DNA from: Fictibacillus phosphorivorans
Lineage (GTDB): Bacteria; Bacillota; Bacilli; Bacillales; Fictibacillaceae
Length of the DNA: 64,000 nucleotides
Direction of reading: 5' to 3'
NCBI RefSeq assembly: GCF_023715845.1
Contig: NZ_JAMBOR010000013.1
Location: 57,083-121,082, forward strand
Positions 34,952 through 44,147 of this stretch are shown here, piece by piece. Each line of letters opens with the position of its first letter. The first letter of the stretch is position 1. The position numbers and the translations under genes were made by a program. The notes under the pieces were generated by a model. That model did no database searches, was not told the origin of the DNA, and was given only the letters and a program-made list of their open reading frames with translations.

Positions 34952-37051
34952 ATGAAACAACTAATTCTTGCTGAAAAGCCAAGTGTTGCACGTGATCTCG
35001 CCCGTGTACTCGGCTGCAAGCAACAAAATAAAAGCTATATCGAAGGGCCGAAACACATTGTAACGTGGGCACTCGGACACTTGGTAGAGTTAAAGATGCC
35101 AGAAGACTATGATAAACAATACAAACAATGGCGACTCGAAGATTTGCCAATTATTCCGAAACACATGGGATTGAAGATTATCCGCCAGGTCAGCCATCAG
35201 TTCCGGGCCATTGAACAGCTTGCGAAAAGAAAAGATTTAAATGAGCTTGTTATCGCAACAGATGCCGGACGTGAAGGTGAACTTGTCGCACGCTGGATCA
35301 TGGAAAAGATTCGATGGCAGAAGCCTGTGAAGCGTCTTTGGATCTCTTCACAGACAGATAAAGCCATTCGTGATGGTTTTAACCATCTAAAACCTGCTAA
35401 GCAATACGATAACTTGTATCAATCAGCTGTCTGCCGATCTGAAGCGGATTGGCTGATCGGACTCAACGTAACACGTGCACTGACGACAAAATATAATGAT
35501 CCTCTTTCAGCAGGACGTGTTCAAACACCGACCCTTGCGATGATATTAGAACGTGAACAAGAAATTAATTCGTTTGTGCCGAAAGATTATTGGACAATCG
35601 ATGCAACCATCGGCTTATTAAAAGCATCTTGGGAGCGAAACGGAGAAAAACGTTTATTCGATAAGAAAAGAGCTGAAGAAATCACAAACAAAGTGAAGGG
35701 GCAAACAGCAACCGTCGAGTCTTTGCAAAAGAAAGAAAAAACAGAATCACATCCGATGCCGTATGATCTGACGGAGCTGCAACGAGACGCGAACCGCCGA
35801 TTTGGTTTCTCGGCAAAGAAGACTTCTTCCGTTCTGCAGAAACTTTACGAGCAATATAAGCTAGTTACGTATCCACGAACAGACTCGCGCTATTTAACGA
35901 AAGATATGGAAAATACAATGTACGACCGGCTTCAAGGAATGTCAGGCGGATATCGTGATGAAGTTCAGCCTCTTTTAAAACACAAAGGGAAAGTAGTGGC
36001 GAAAAAAGTCTTTAACGATGCAAAAGTTACAGATCACCATGCGATCATTCCGACAGATGAACCGCTGCACCTTGGTGACCTTGATAATGATGAACGGAAA
36101 TTATACGATCTGATCGCACGCCGATTCCTTGCCCTCTTTTACCCGGCTTATAAGTCTGAAACATTAACGGCTACATTAAAAGTGGCTGGAGAATCATTCA
36201 TGGCAAGAGAAACATTGGTATTGGATGCAGGATTTAAAGTTTTATCAGGAAAAGAGGCAGAAGCACCACAAGATCTAGCTCGTTTAAAAGAAGGCCAGAC
36301 ACTCTCTGTAAAAGATGTAAACCTAGAGAAGAAACTAACCGAACCGCCAGCACGCTTTACGGAAGCCGATCTTTTATCCCGTATGGAGAAATACAGCCTG
36401 GGGACGCCAGCTACACGTGCGGATATTATTGAACGATTGCTAGGTTCTGAGGTGTTGGATCGTAAAAACAATAAGCTGATTCCTACTCCAAAAGGAAAAC
36501 AACTCATTGAACTTGTGAATGATGAATTAAAATCACCTGAGTTGACGGCTAAGTGGGAACAAGAACTCGAATCCATTGCACGTGGAAAAGGCAACCCGAA
36601 AGAGTTTCTTGAAAATATTCGTAAACAGACGAAGCAGCTCGTAATGGAGATTAAAACAAGTTCACAAGAATACCGCGCTCATAACTTAACAGGTTCAAAG
36701 TGTCCGGAATGCGGCAAGCTTTTAAAAGAAGTAAAAGGACGTGACGGTAAGGTACTCGTATGTTCGGACCGCGAATGTTCTTATCGCCGCCGTAAAGATC
36801 CGAAGCTTTCTAACCGACGCTGTCCACAGTGTAAGAAAAAGATGGAGATGCATAACGGAAAAGCCGGTACGTACTTCCAATGTAAGCCTTGTAATGTCGT
36901 TGAAAAAGCGGATGAACGCAAAAAGAAAGTATCAAAACGCGAAGAACGGCAGCTCTTGAAAAAATACAGTGCCAACAACAAAAAAGAAGACGAAGGTTTT
37001 GGCAACAGTTTAGCTGATGCTTTAAAAGCCGCGATGAAAGATAAAGAATAA
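34952..37051 (+). CDS. topB: DNA topoisomerase III
   Basis: A 699-residue type IA topoisomerase. A Toprim domain (LILAEKPSVARDLARVL at 4-20; ATDAGREGELVARWI) is followed by the topoisomerase core with active-site Tyr307 in VTYPRTDSR and the KYSLGTPATRADII segment. The C-terminus has zinc-ribbon-like Cys motifs (CPECGKLL, CPQCKKK, CKPC) and a basic tail. It relaxes or decatenates DNA through single-strand passage. AAAGGGG precedes the ATG. Monocistronic with its own terminator. Confidence 0.96.
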   Translation: MKQLILAEKPSVARDLARVLGCKQQNKSYIEGPKHIVTWALGHLVELKMPEDYDKQYKQWRLEDLPIIPKHMGLKIIRQVSHQFRAIEQLAKRKDLNELVIATDAGREGELVARWIMEKIRWQKPVKRLWISSQTDKAIRDGFNHLKPAKQYDNLYQSAVCRSEADWLIGLNVTRALTTKYNDPLSAGRVQTPTLAMILEREQEINSFVPKDYWTIDATIGLLKASWERNGEKRLFDKKRAEEITNKVKGQTATVESLQKKEKTESHPMPYDLTELQRDANRRFGFSAKKTSSVLQKLYEQYKLVTYPRTDSRYLTKDMENTMYDRLQGMSGGYRDEVQPLLKHKGKVVAKKVFNDAKVTDHHAIIPTDEPLHLGDLDNDERKLYDLIARRFLALFYPAYKSETLTATLKVAGESFMARETLVLDAGFKVLSGKEAEAPQDLARLKEGQTLSVKDVNLEKKLTEPPARFTEADLLSRMEKYSLGTPATRADIIERLLGSEVLDRKNNKLIPTPKGKQLIELVNDELKSPELTAKWEQELESIARGKGNPKEFLENIRKQTKQLVMEIKTSSQEYRAHNLTGSKCPECGKLLKEVKGRDGKVLVCSDRECSYRRRKDPKLSNRRCPQCKKKMEMHNGKAGTYFQCKPCNVVEKADERKKKVSKREERQLLKKYSANNKKEDEGFGNSLADALKAAMKDKE

Positions 37052-37057
37052 TAAGAT

Positions 37058-37092
37058 GGTCGGCTCACCCTTAAAGGTAGCCGGCCTTTTTT
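37058..37092 (+). terminator. Terminator of topB
   Basis: GGTCGGCT / AGCCGGCC stem with an inner ACC/GGT pairing, followed by TTTTTT. Confidence 0.85.
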
Positions 37093-37098
37093 GGTTTC

Positions 37099-37240
37099 AC
37101 GGTACGTGTTCTTATATTTATTACACGTTCGCTCAAAACGTTTAATCTTCGCTCATAAAACTCATCGTACGCTCAAAACTGCTGATCTTCGCTCAAACGG
37201 CATGCCGTTTCGCTCAGAATCTTAATTTTTCGCTCAACAT
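37099..37240. repeat. Six-unit 20-bp array, copy R4
   Basis: Palindrome ACGTGT (37104-37109)...ACACGT (37123-37128), then six cores beginning at 37128, 37148, 37168, 37188, 37209 and 37229. All six match TTCGCTC or TACGCTC, the cleanest copy in the window. It lies between the convergent topB and VWA genes, framed by their terminators. Confidence 0.88.
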
Positions 37241-37285
37241 CATTAAAAATACTAGGATGAAGTTTATCACATTCATAAATTCAGC

Positions 37286-37322
37286 AAAAAAAGAACCGAA
37301 TCTCAAAAGAGATTCGGTTCTT
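37286..37322 (-). terminator. Terminator of the VWA lipoprotein gene
   Basis: AAGAACCGAATCTC / GAGATTCGGTTCTT, a perfect 14-bp stem with a 4-base loop and a T run on the minus strand. Confidence 0.9.
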
Positions 37323-37324
37323 CC

Positions 37325-38743
37325 TTATTTTTCGCTGATTTCATCGCGCCATTGCTGCTTCCACGCCTCAACTTTGCTGTCAATCTCTTGTTGTAAACGT
37401 TCGGCTTCATCCATTTTTTCTTCTTTTATTTTTTTAAAATGTTCATTTCTTAAATTTGTGCTGGCCTCTGCTTGTTCGATCACTTCATTCCCTTTATCCC
37501 TTGGAATGAGGTTATTCTGCTGAAGATAATATACAGCATTCCTTATACGGTTTCCTTCGTTGGTCGAGATATGAAATAACGGATTATAGATATCACTCAT
37601 CCGCTTCTGCGCATCAATGTAATCCTGTGCGCTTACACCTTGTGTCCAAACAAGTTCCCCAATCGAGGGGCGCCATTTTTTCAGAACTTGCTCTTCGAGA
37701 GAGGCTTGATCACGGACAGAAGCGTATTTTCCTTTACCCGCGTTCGCTACTTTCATTAATTGCTGCTGCCCCTTATCATCTACATCAAAACCGATAATGT
37801 TCAACTTCGCTTCAATGTTCTTATCTGTAAGCTTTTTCGCTGCAGCTACTGGATCGCCACCGCATGTTTCCATCCCATCACTTACGATGTATACGATATT
37901 TTCGTACTCACTTTCAGGAAACTGACTTAACAAGTCATTCGCTTTATTTATAGCCCCTGCAAGAGGTGTCCAACCACTCGCATCAAAAGACTCCAGCGAT
38001 TCATCAAACGCTGCTTCTTCATAACTAGTTAACGGATAGACTTCCTCAATCCCCTCACATGATCTCGCTTTGTCTGAGTCATCACCAGATCCTTGATGAC
38101 CATAAGCAAATAGGGAAACATTTGTATCGTCAGGAAGATCACTCGTGAACTTTTTGATCGTTTCTTTGGCAAGGTCCATTTTCACCCCGCCATCCACTTC
38201 CGCCTTCATACTTCCGCTCGCATCTACTAGAATGACCACATTTGGTTTCTTATGTTTCTTTTCTTCTTCAATCTCTTCCGGACTGGTTGGGAGCTCAGGC
38301 ATTTCGTAGCCGTGTCCATATGACAACAATTGCTCATAATAAGAGGCGTACTGTCCAGAACCCAATTGATAGACTAAATAATCATAGATTTCCTGGCTAG
38401 ATAGATCTTTATTTTTTTGAAAGTAACTCTTGATCTCTTTTTCGGCAATGGGTTTAAACTCATCTCTGTAGTAATTAATATAGTCATAGCCAGCCCAGCC
38501 ATATAATCCTTCCAGCTTGGGATCCATGTATTTTTCAATCAAGACACCTGGTTTTTGTTTAATCATATCTTCCAGCTCTCTTGGTGCTTTAGGTACTTTT
38601 TCTGGTTGTATCTTTTCTTGTGTTTTTTCTGTTTTCTTATTTATCTCTTTTTCTAGAGCTTTGTCTTTCTTTTCAGAACATCCAGCAAGCATGGCTATGG
38701 ATAAAAACAAGAGCACGACAACCATCTTTATATTGTTGTTCAT
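37325..38743 (-). CDS. Lipoprotein with von Willebrand factor A domain
   Basis: 472 residues: lipobox MLAGC (Cys22), a charged linker, a helical region (about 50-160), then a VWA domain with a full MIDAS metal site (VVILVDASGSMKAE near 172, the Thr of ASGWTPLAGAI, and IVSDGMETCGG). A C-terminal helical coiled region follows (residues 400-472, E/K/R-rich). Proteins of this kind act outside the membrane in adhesion or complex assembly; the specific role is unknown. TAGGGGGT precedes the ATG. Confidence 0.88.
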   Translation of the reverse strand: MNNNIKMVVVLLFLSIAMLAGCSEKKDKALEKEINKKTEKTQEKIQPEKVPKAPRELEDMIKQKPGVLIEKYMDPKLEGLYGWAGYDYINYYRDEFKPIAEKEIKSYFQKNKDLSSQEIYDYLVYQLGSGQYASYYEQLLSYGHGYEMPELPTSPEEIEEEKKHKKPNVVILVDASGSMKAEVDGGVKMDLAKETIKKFTSDLPDDTNVSLFAYGHQGSGDDSDKARSCEGIEEVYPLTSYEEAAFDESLESFDASGWTPLAGAINKANDLLSQFPESEYENIVYIVSDGMETCGGDPVAAAKKLTDKNIEAKLNIIGFDVDDKGQQQLMKVANAGKGKYASVRDQASLEEQVLKKWRPSIGELVWTQGVSAQDYIDAQKRMSDIYNPLFHISTNEGNRIRNAVYYLQQNNLIPRDKGNEVIEQAEASTNLRNEHFKKIKEEKMDEAERLQQEIDSKVEAWKQQWRDEISEK

Positions 38744-38863
38744 ATAGACCCCCTACTATAGACAAAAAATGATACCGTTTCAAAGATTCTTTGAACAGGA
38801 AAATCGTAACATAATGTGGAAGACTTTTAAAATAATAAATAGAATGGATTGGGTGTGATTGTG

Positions 38864-38947
38864 ATGGAACTTCAAGATGTAATGAGTAAACTAGAGGAAA
38901 TGGGCAATGAACAGACTCGCAGTACTTGGGTAAGGTTAGAAAAGTAA
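38864..38947 (+). pseudogene. N-terminal fragment of a DNA alkylation repair (AlkD-like) protein
   Basis: An ATG-to-TAA frame of 27 codons reads MELQDVMSKLEEMGNEQTRS then TWVRLEK. From memory, the first part matches the N-terminus of Bacillus DNA alkylation repair proteins (MxLxxVMxxLEExGxEQxxKxY). The rest of the gene is missing, so it is best read as a deletion remnant. No good ribosome binding site is visible. It lies next to the kinase terminator. Confidence 0.45.
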
Positions 38948-38979
38948 AGCGGGTGTAATCATTATGATCACACCCGCTT
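38947..38979. terminator. Terminator overlapping the 3' end of the histidine kinase gene
   Basis: AAGCGGGTGT-ATC / GAT-ACACCCGCTT. On the minus strand the left arm contains the last codons and stop of the kinase, followed by TTTACTTTTCT. Confidence 0.75.
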
Positions 38980-40806
38980 GTTATCCTTTACATTTTTTAA
39001 CGTGACGGCTACAGTCGTACCTTGTCCAGGAATGCTTTCTACTTTTAGACTGCCATTATGATCAGTAATAATCTTATTACTAACCGTAAGACCAAGACCG
39101 ATTCCCTTTTCTTTATTTGTAAAGAACGGAACCCCAATTGTTTTCAGGCGATCCTCTGGTATACCGACTCCCGTATCAGCAAAGATCAGTTTTACTGTTT
39201 CACCCATCTCCTCTTCGATACCAATCGTTAAGACTCCCCCATTGCTCATAGCTTCGATCGCGTTTTTAATAATGTTTATGAAAACTTGCTTCATTTGATT
39301 CTTTTCACACGTAACAAACAATTTCTTCTCTTTGAACAAAAGGCGGATCTCCACATTATTTAGATTAGCTTCCGTTGCTAGAAGCATAACCGTATCCTGA
39401 AGGAGCTGGACTAGATTGACTTCTTTCTCGATTTGAAGAGCATCTGGTTTTGCCAGTGCCATAAACTCATTAACGATATGCTCTATTCTGTTCAGTTCCT
39501 CATAAATGACTTCATAATAAAAATGCTGTTTTTCCTTATCCATCTCATTTTGTTTTAATAAAGAGAACAACCCTTTAATAGAAGTAAGCGGATTGCGGAT
39601 CTCGTGGGCTACACCTGCTGCAAGCTCACCTAACACAGCCAGTTTTTCGCTATTGTTTATAAATTCTTCCGCCTTTTTCTTTTCCGTGATGTCTCTGGAA
39701 ATGAATACAAGACCATCCACTTTTCCGTCTCCAGATAACATTGGCATTCCTTTACCTTCAAGAAGAACTTCTTTTCCAGACACATGTATTTTTCGATATT
39801 CAACCGGCTCTGGGTCCTCTGAAGCAGCAAGAAGCTCAATATACTTTTGAACAGACGCGTGATCTTCCCTATGAATAAACTTGAAGGCATCTTGCCCCAG
39901 TAAGGTTTGAGGGTCGATACCTATTATGTCTTTATACGAACGGGATACAAACAAGTACTTCCCTTCCAAATCAACCACGCAGATTAAATCGTTACTATGT
40001 TCAAGAATGATGCGGTGAGTATGTTCACTTTTTTTCAAAGCGAATTCTGCTTCTTTCCGCTTCGTAATATCCCTAGTAGCTACAGCGGCATAACGGCTAG
40101 AGTTTTCCTTTTGAATTGGCATCCCTTGTGATTCGAGCCAAATATATGAGCCGTCCTTTTTCGTGTAGCGGTATTCTACAGATAAAGGGATTTGCTCGGT
40201 AATCATTCTCATAAACTCATCCATTACAAATGAACGGTCTTCATCATGTACTAAACTAAACGGAGAAGTCCCAATCGCATCTGTATGTGAGTGGCCAGTA
40301 ATCCATTCATAAGAAGGAGTCAGATACGTTAATATACCTTTATCATTAACAAGGCCTATGATATCTATCATATTCTCTGTAATGAGATTCAAATGTTCTA
40401 ACGTTTCTTTTTTCTCCATTTTTTGTTTCGTGATATCCTTGATAATAATCTGTGTTGCATCTGATGAAAAAAACATGAGCGGTAATCCAATCACTTCTAA
40501 ATTAATACGGTTTCCTTTTTGGGTGATCCATGTCTGTTCGACAGGCATCGGTGAAACGCCACTTTTACAAGACTGAATTCTTTCTTCGACTAAACCATGT
40601 ATGTTCGGCGGGAGGTTGTCCCAGATTGGTTTACCGATGATATCTTCTTCTGCTTCTAAAATCTTTCTTGCTGCGAGATTTACATAAATCCACTTACGGT
40701 CTTTCTGAATGAGAAAAGGGGTCTCAGAGTGCTCCAATTTCTTTGCATATCTAATAATATGGCTAACAAGTTTATCTGCTGCTGAATGACCATCTGGAAC
40801 CTTCAT
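38968..40806 (-). CDS. Sensor histidine kinase with three PAS domains
   Basis: About 612 residues, starting at the ATG behind GGAGGG (upstream in-frame ATGs exist). There are no transmembrane helices, so it is cytoplasmic. Three PAS domains (about 30-135, 140-260, 265-385, each ending with a DITKQK/DITKRK/DITEKK PAC motif) precede the dimerisation helix with phospho-His near 400 (AAGVAHEIRNPLTSIKG) and an ATPase domain (NAIEAM, DTGVGIP, GLGLTVSN). The architecture is that of Bacillus sporulation kinases of the KinA/KinE type. No response regulator is adjacent, so Spo0F phosphorelay input is plausible but inferred. Confidence 0.9.
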   Translation of the reverse strand: MKVPDGHSAADKLVSHIIRYAKKLEHSETPFLIQKDRKWIYVNLAARKILEAEEDIIGKPIWDNLPPNIHGLVEERIQSCKSGVSPMPVEQTWITQKGNRINLEVIGLPLMFFSSDATQIIIKDITKQKMEKKETLEHLNLITENMIDIIGLVNDKGILTYLTPSYEWITGHSHTDAIGTSPFSLVHDEDRSFVMDEFMRMITEQIPLSVEYRYTKKDGSYIWLESQGMPIQKENSSRYAAVATRDITKRKEAEFALKKSEHTHRIILEHSNDLICVVDLEGKYLFVSRSYKDIIGIDPQTLLGQDAFKFIHREDHASVQKYIELLAASEDPEPVEYRKIHVSGKEVLLEGKGMPMLSGDGKVDGLVFISRDITEKKKAEEFINNSEKLAVLGELAAGVAHEIRNPLTSIKGLFSLLKQNEMDKEKQHFYYEVIYEELNRIEHIVNEFMALAKPDALQIEKEVNLVQLLQDTVMLLATEANLNNVEIRLLFKEKKLFVTCEKNQMKQVFINIIKNAIEAMSNGGVLTIGIEEEMGETVKLIFADTGVGIPEDRLKTIGVPFFTNKEKGIGLGLTVSNKIITDHNGSLKVESIPGQGTTVAVTLKNVKDNKRV

Positions 40807-40945
40807 ATTACCCTCCATCAAAAAAACGCCTTTTCCAAGAGACATTTTTTTAATCTAAATTATAAACACATTTTCTTTTATATACAAAGTATTTTTTTAT
40901 GAACAACTTTTATATTGAATTCACTTAAAAATAGGTAGTGGAAGG

Positions 40946-41197
40946 TTAGTTGAGTATAGGTGGAGTTTTAAATTTCTTTTCAAGCTGGGCTTTACTCTGA
41001 AGAAAGGAAAAGTTTGCATTTCGTAATGCGGTACCACGGTCTGGACTTGTTTTAGAAACCATGAGGGTGTGTTCTTGTTTATAAAAGAGCATGCTGAACA
41101 CGACGGTTGTTTTATGGGGAAATTGAAAAATATCGATATCTACTACGTCACCTCCTAAAATCACTCGAAAAAAACGATACCGCGGGGAACTTTTCAT
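40946..41197 (-). CDS. Hypothetical protein (83 aa)
   Basis: An 83-residue ORF with a convincing AAGGGG site 9 bases before its ATG. The sequence is basic and not hydrophobic enough for a membrane helix (MKSSPRYRFFRVILGGDVVD; then TVVFSMLFYKQEHTLMVSKT). I recognise no family. The ribosome binding site and isolated position make it more likely real than a shadow, but it may be lineage-specific. Confidence 0.45.
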   Translation of the reverse strand: MKSSPRYRFFRVILGGDVVDIDIFQFPHKTTVVFSMLFYKQEHTLMVSKTSPDRGTALRNANFSFLQSKAQLEKKFKTPPILN

Positions 41198-41363
41198 CTT
41201 CTTCCACCCCTTTTCAATTTTTCAAGTTAAATGGCTAGTGTTCGTATGTGTTTAATTAATTTAATAATAGAGTCAGTTAGTATATTTGTCAATATATTCT
41301 GTCAATTATAGTCGATTTCCTGGGAAATTAGTAGTGTTATATTGTTTTTATTTCGACAAAAGA

Positions 41364-41390
41364 AAAAAGACGGCAGCTTGACCGTCTTAT
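41364..41390 (-). terminator. Terminator of the 77-aa ORF
   Basis: AAGACGG / CCGTCTT stem with a T run on the minus strand, directly beyond the stop codon. Confidence 0.75.
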
Positions 41391-41623
41391 TAATTCTCAT
41401 TCGGTGCCTTTTCATATGGCGGTGTTGTTTGTCCACCAGCACCAGATGCGTCTCGATCTTCTTTAATCGGCGGGTCCTGACGTTCTTTGTTAGAAGAATT
41501 ATGTTCAACCGATACAACTTGGAAACCCGTTCCTTGTAGCTGTTCGTTAAGTTTTGACTCAACTTCACGTCCTTCATGTACTACACTTTCATCATATTCA
41601 AGCTCGACAGTAATTGATTTCAT
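41390..41623 (-). CDS. Small acidic protein of unknown function (77 aa)
   Basis: The ATG at 41623 follows a very strong AAAGGAGGAGA site, which overrules the longer frame to 41743. The 77-residue product begins KSITVELEYDESVVHEGREV and has a disordered, Pro/Gly/Asp-rich C-terminal half (DPPIKEDRDASGAGGQTTPP). It lies 85 bases after the HlyC/CorC gene on the same strand. No family is recognised. Confidence 0.6.
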   Translation of the reverse strand: MKSITVELEYDESVVHEGREVESKLNEQLQGTGFQVVSVEHNSSNKERQDPPIKEDRDASGAGGQTTPPYEKAPNEN

Positions 41624-41708
41624 GATATCTCCTCCTTTATACATTCGTACCCGTCTCTGAAATTTATAAAACAAAAAGACCAGCCATTTTCTGACTGGTC
41701 TAATAGGA

Positions 41709-43067
41709 TCACGCTTCTTTTTCAAGGAGAGTTTGCTCAGCATCCATTATCGATGCATCACTTTCTTCGTGAACTTCCCTTTTAGAAACTTCTATTTTCT
41801 TAACTTGATGGCCATCAAGTTCGATTACTTTAAAATCATAACCCTCATAGATGATGACTTGCTGTTCTTGGATCTCAGAGTTTTGTGACAATACCCATCC
41901 ACCGATTGTGTCCAGTTCACTATCATCTATATCGAGTCCGTAAATATCATTCACTTCTGATATAAGAACCTTGCCATCAAAATGTTTAACGTTCGGACTG
42001 ATCGCTTGGATCATAGGAGACTCATCTTCGTCAAATTCGTCTCGAATTTCACCAACAAGTTCTTCTAAAATATCTTCAATGGTTACGATACCTGCTGTTC
42101 CTCCATACTCATCAACAAGCACAGCCATATGAAATCCTTTTTTCTGAAGCTTTAATAAGGTTTCTTTAATAGGTGTATTTTCAAAAACGCTCAGTGTAGG
42201 CCGAATATAGTGTTCCAGAGGAAATTCCTTACCTTTGATCAGATCAAAGAATATTTCTTTCGCATTCACCATACCAAGCACATGATCTTTATCTTCTCCC
42301 ACTACGGGGTAACGTGTATATTTTTCTTCAGCAATGATATTAATATTTTCCTGCATAGTATTATCCAAATACATACATACCATTTCTGTACGAGGGACCA
42401 TGATCTCTTTTGCAGTTCTATCATCAAATTCAAATACTTTTTCTACATAGCTGAATTCTGACTTGTTGATCTCCCCACTTTTGTAACTCTCACTTAAGAT
42501 TAAACGGAGTTCTTCTTCTGTATGCGCCATGTCGTGTTCTGAAGCAGGCTTCAAGCCAAGCAATCTTACTAGAAGCTGTGCACTTCCATTTAAGAACCAA
42601 ATAAATGGGTACATGACTCTATAAAAACTAATCAATGCTGGTGATAGCATCAAGCTGATCGATTCAGCCTTTTGAATCGCTATCGTTTTTGGTGCAAGTT
42701 CACCAAGAACCACATGCAGAAAAGTAATAGATGAAAAGGCAATAGCAAATGACAGCGTATGAACAACTGCCGCACTTAATTCCATGCTTTTAAATACCGG
42801 ACCTAGAATAGCTTCTACGGTTGGTTCTCCCAGCCAACCAAGTCCTAAAGCTGTGATTGTAATCCCTAGCTGACATGCAGATAATGATCCATCCAGGTTT
42901 TCGATAACCTTTTGGGCGGAAATCGCACGTTTGTTTCCTTCTTCTGCTAGTTGATCGATTCGTGATTTCCGAATCTTTACGATCGCAAACTCTGCTGCTA
43001 CGAAAAAAGCGGTTAGTAGAATTAAAATGGCTACTGCAAATAACTTCAATAAGGTCAAACTGTCCAA
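41709..43067 (-). CDS. Hemolysin C/CorC-family membrane protein (CNNM-CBS)
   Basis: 452 residues starting at TTG behind AAGGAG. An N-terminal CNNM (DUF21) membrane domain has about four helices (to residue 150), followed by a CBS pair (IMVPRTEMVCMY near 220; TPIKETLLKLQKKGFHMAVLVDEYGGTAGIVTIEDILEELVGEI near 285-325) and a C-terminal CorC/HlyC transporter-associated domain. Bacillus paralogues include magnesium exporters such as MpfA; magnesium or cobalt efflux is the likely role. No M-box riboswitch is evident upstream. Confidence 0.88.
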   Translation of the reverse strand: MDSLTLLKLFAVAILILLTAFFVAAEFAIVKIRKSRIDQLAEEGNKRAISAQKVIENLDGSLSACQLGITITALGLGWLGEPTVEAILGPVFKSMELSAAVVHTLSFAIAFSSITFLHVVLGELAPKTIAIQKAESISLMLSPALISFYRVMYPFIWFLNGSAQLLVRLLGLKPASEHDMAHTEEELRLILSESYKSGEINKSEFSYVEKVFEFDDRTAKEIMVPRTEMVCMYLDNTMQENINIIAEEKYTRYPVVGEDKDHVLGMVNAKEIFFDLIKGKEFPLEHYIRPTLSVFENTPIKETLLKLQKKGFHMAVLVDEYGGTAGIVTIEDILEELVGEIRDEFDEDESPMIQAISPNVKHFDGKVLISEVNDIYGLDIDDSELDTIGGWVLSQNSEIQEQQVIIYEGYDFKVIELDGHQVKKIEVSKREVHEESDASIMDAEQTLLEKEA

Positions 43068-43299
43068 AAAGACTCCTTATACCCCAATACTGCTGGAATA
43101 TAAGTTGTCACCTCCTAGGGTTTATAAATTTTATTTATTTAGAAAAGTATATCACAAATTACAAGAAGAGACTGAGAAAACGATTTTCCAAATTTTTAGT
43201 TGAAATATTACAGACCTGTTTTCCGACCCCGAATTTTCATTTCTTTATCCGAAATGATATATTTACGATAATTTCTATGAGTGAAAGGTGAACTTACAA

Positions 43300-44109
43300 A
43301 TGGATTTAAAAGAATTATTGATTTACATCTTTTTCGGCATGGTTCAAGGATTCACAGAACCTATCCCCGTTTCTTCAAGCGGACACCTTGTAATCGTTCA
43401 ATACTTTATGGGTATTGAAGTAAAGGATTTAAACTTTGAGATACTTGTTAATACCGCTTCTCTTCTAGCCGTAATACTTGTTTACAAAAAAGATCTGTAC
43501 GAACTAATTAAGAATGCTGTTAGTTATTTATCCACTCGTAAACCAGAGTATAAATCTGATTTTATGTTCTCTGTTTATCTGGTCCTTGCGACGATACCGG
43601 TCGCTGTACTCGGCATTCTTTTCGAGGATTTTATTGGAGGACATCTAAAAGGTATTCAGCAAGTAGGGTTTTCACTACTTGCGACGGCCGTTGCTTTGTA
43701 CTTGATCAGAAATCTAAAGGGATATAAAGGAGACAAAAGTCTCACTGTAAAAGATGCTGTCATCGTTGGTTTCGCACAAGCTGTTGCGCTTATTCCAGGT
43801 ATCAGCCGTTCAGGTGCCACGATTGTAGCTTGTATGGCACTCGGTATGAAACAGGATACAGCTCTTCGATTTTCGTTCTTTTTATATATTCCAGTAAGCG
43901 CAGGAACCTTTTTGATGTCTATTGGTGACATTGCTGAATCCTCTAATTTTAATGAAATGGTGTTGCCATACACCGGTGCATTTTTGGCGTCTCTTATCTT
44001 CTCCTATTATTCATTGAAATGGTTTATGGGGATTATGAAGCGCGGCAACCTTGGTTATTTTGCATTGTATTGTCTGGTAGCTGGATTATTTATTGTACTT
44101 TATTTCTAA
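43300..44109 (+). CDS. uppP: Undecaprenyl-diphosphatase
   Basis: 269 residues from the ATG behind GAAAGGTGA (a GTG at 43288 is 12 bases earlier). About eight membrane helices are predicted. It has the BacA/UppP signatures GMVQGFTEPIPVSSSGHL near the N-terminus, with the catalytic glutamate region, and PGISRSGAT near 165-173. It recycles undecaprenyl pyrophosphate for cell-wall synthesis and gives bacitracin tolerance. Divergent from the CorC-like gene. A terminator follows the stop. Confidence 0.95.
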   Translation: MDLKELLIYIFFGMVQGFTEPIPVSSSGHLVIVQYFMGIEVKDLNFEILVNTASLLAVILVYKKDLYELIKNAVSYLSTRKPEYKSDFMFSVYLVLATIPVAVLGILFEDFIGGHLKGIQQVGFSLLATAVALYLIRNLKGYKGDKSLTVKDAVIVGFAQAVALIPGISRSGATIVACMALGMKQDTALRFSFFLYIPVSAGTFLMSIGDIAESSNFNEMVLPYTGAFLASLIFSYYSLKWFMGIMKRGNLGYFALYCLVAGLFIVLYF

Positions 44110-44113
44110 CAAG

Positions 44114-44147
44114 AAAGAGCTTGAGAAATTTTTCTCAAGCTCTTTTG
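44114..44147. terminator. Bidirectional terminator after uppP
   Basis: AAAGAGCTTGAGAAA / TTTCTCAAGCTCTTT, a perfect 15-bp stem with a very short loop, between convergent genes. Confidence 0.9.

Noticed and set aside
43068..43287. Riboswitch upstream of the CorC-like gene
   Set aside because: I looked for M-box or manganese riboswitch features; there is an extra AGGAGG-like site but no conserved structure I can support.
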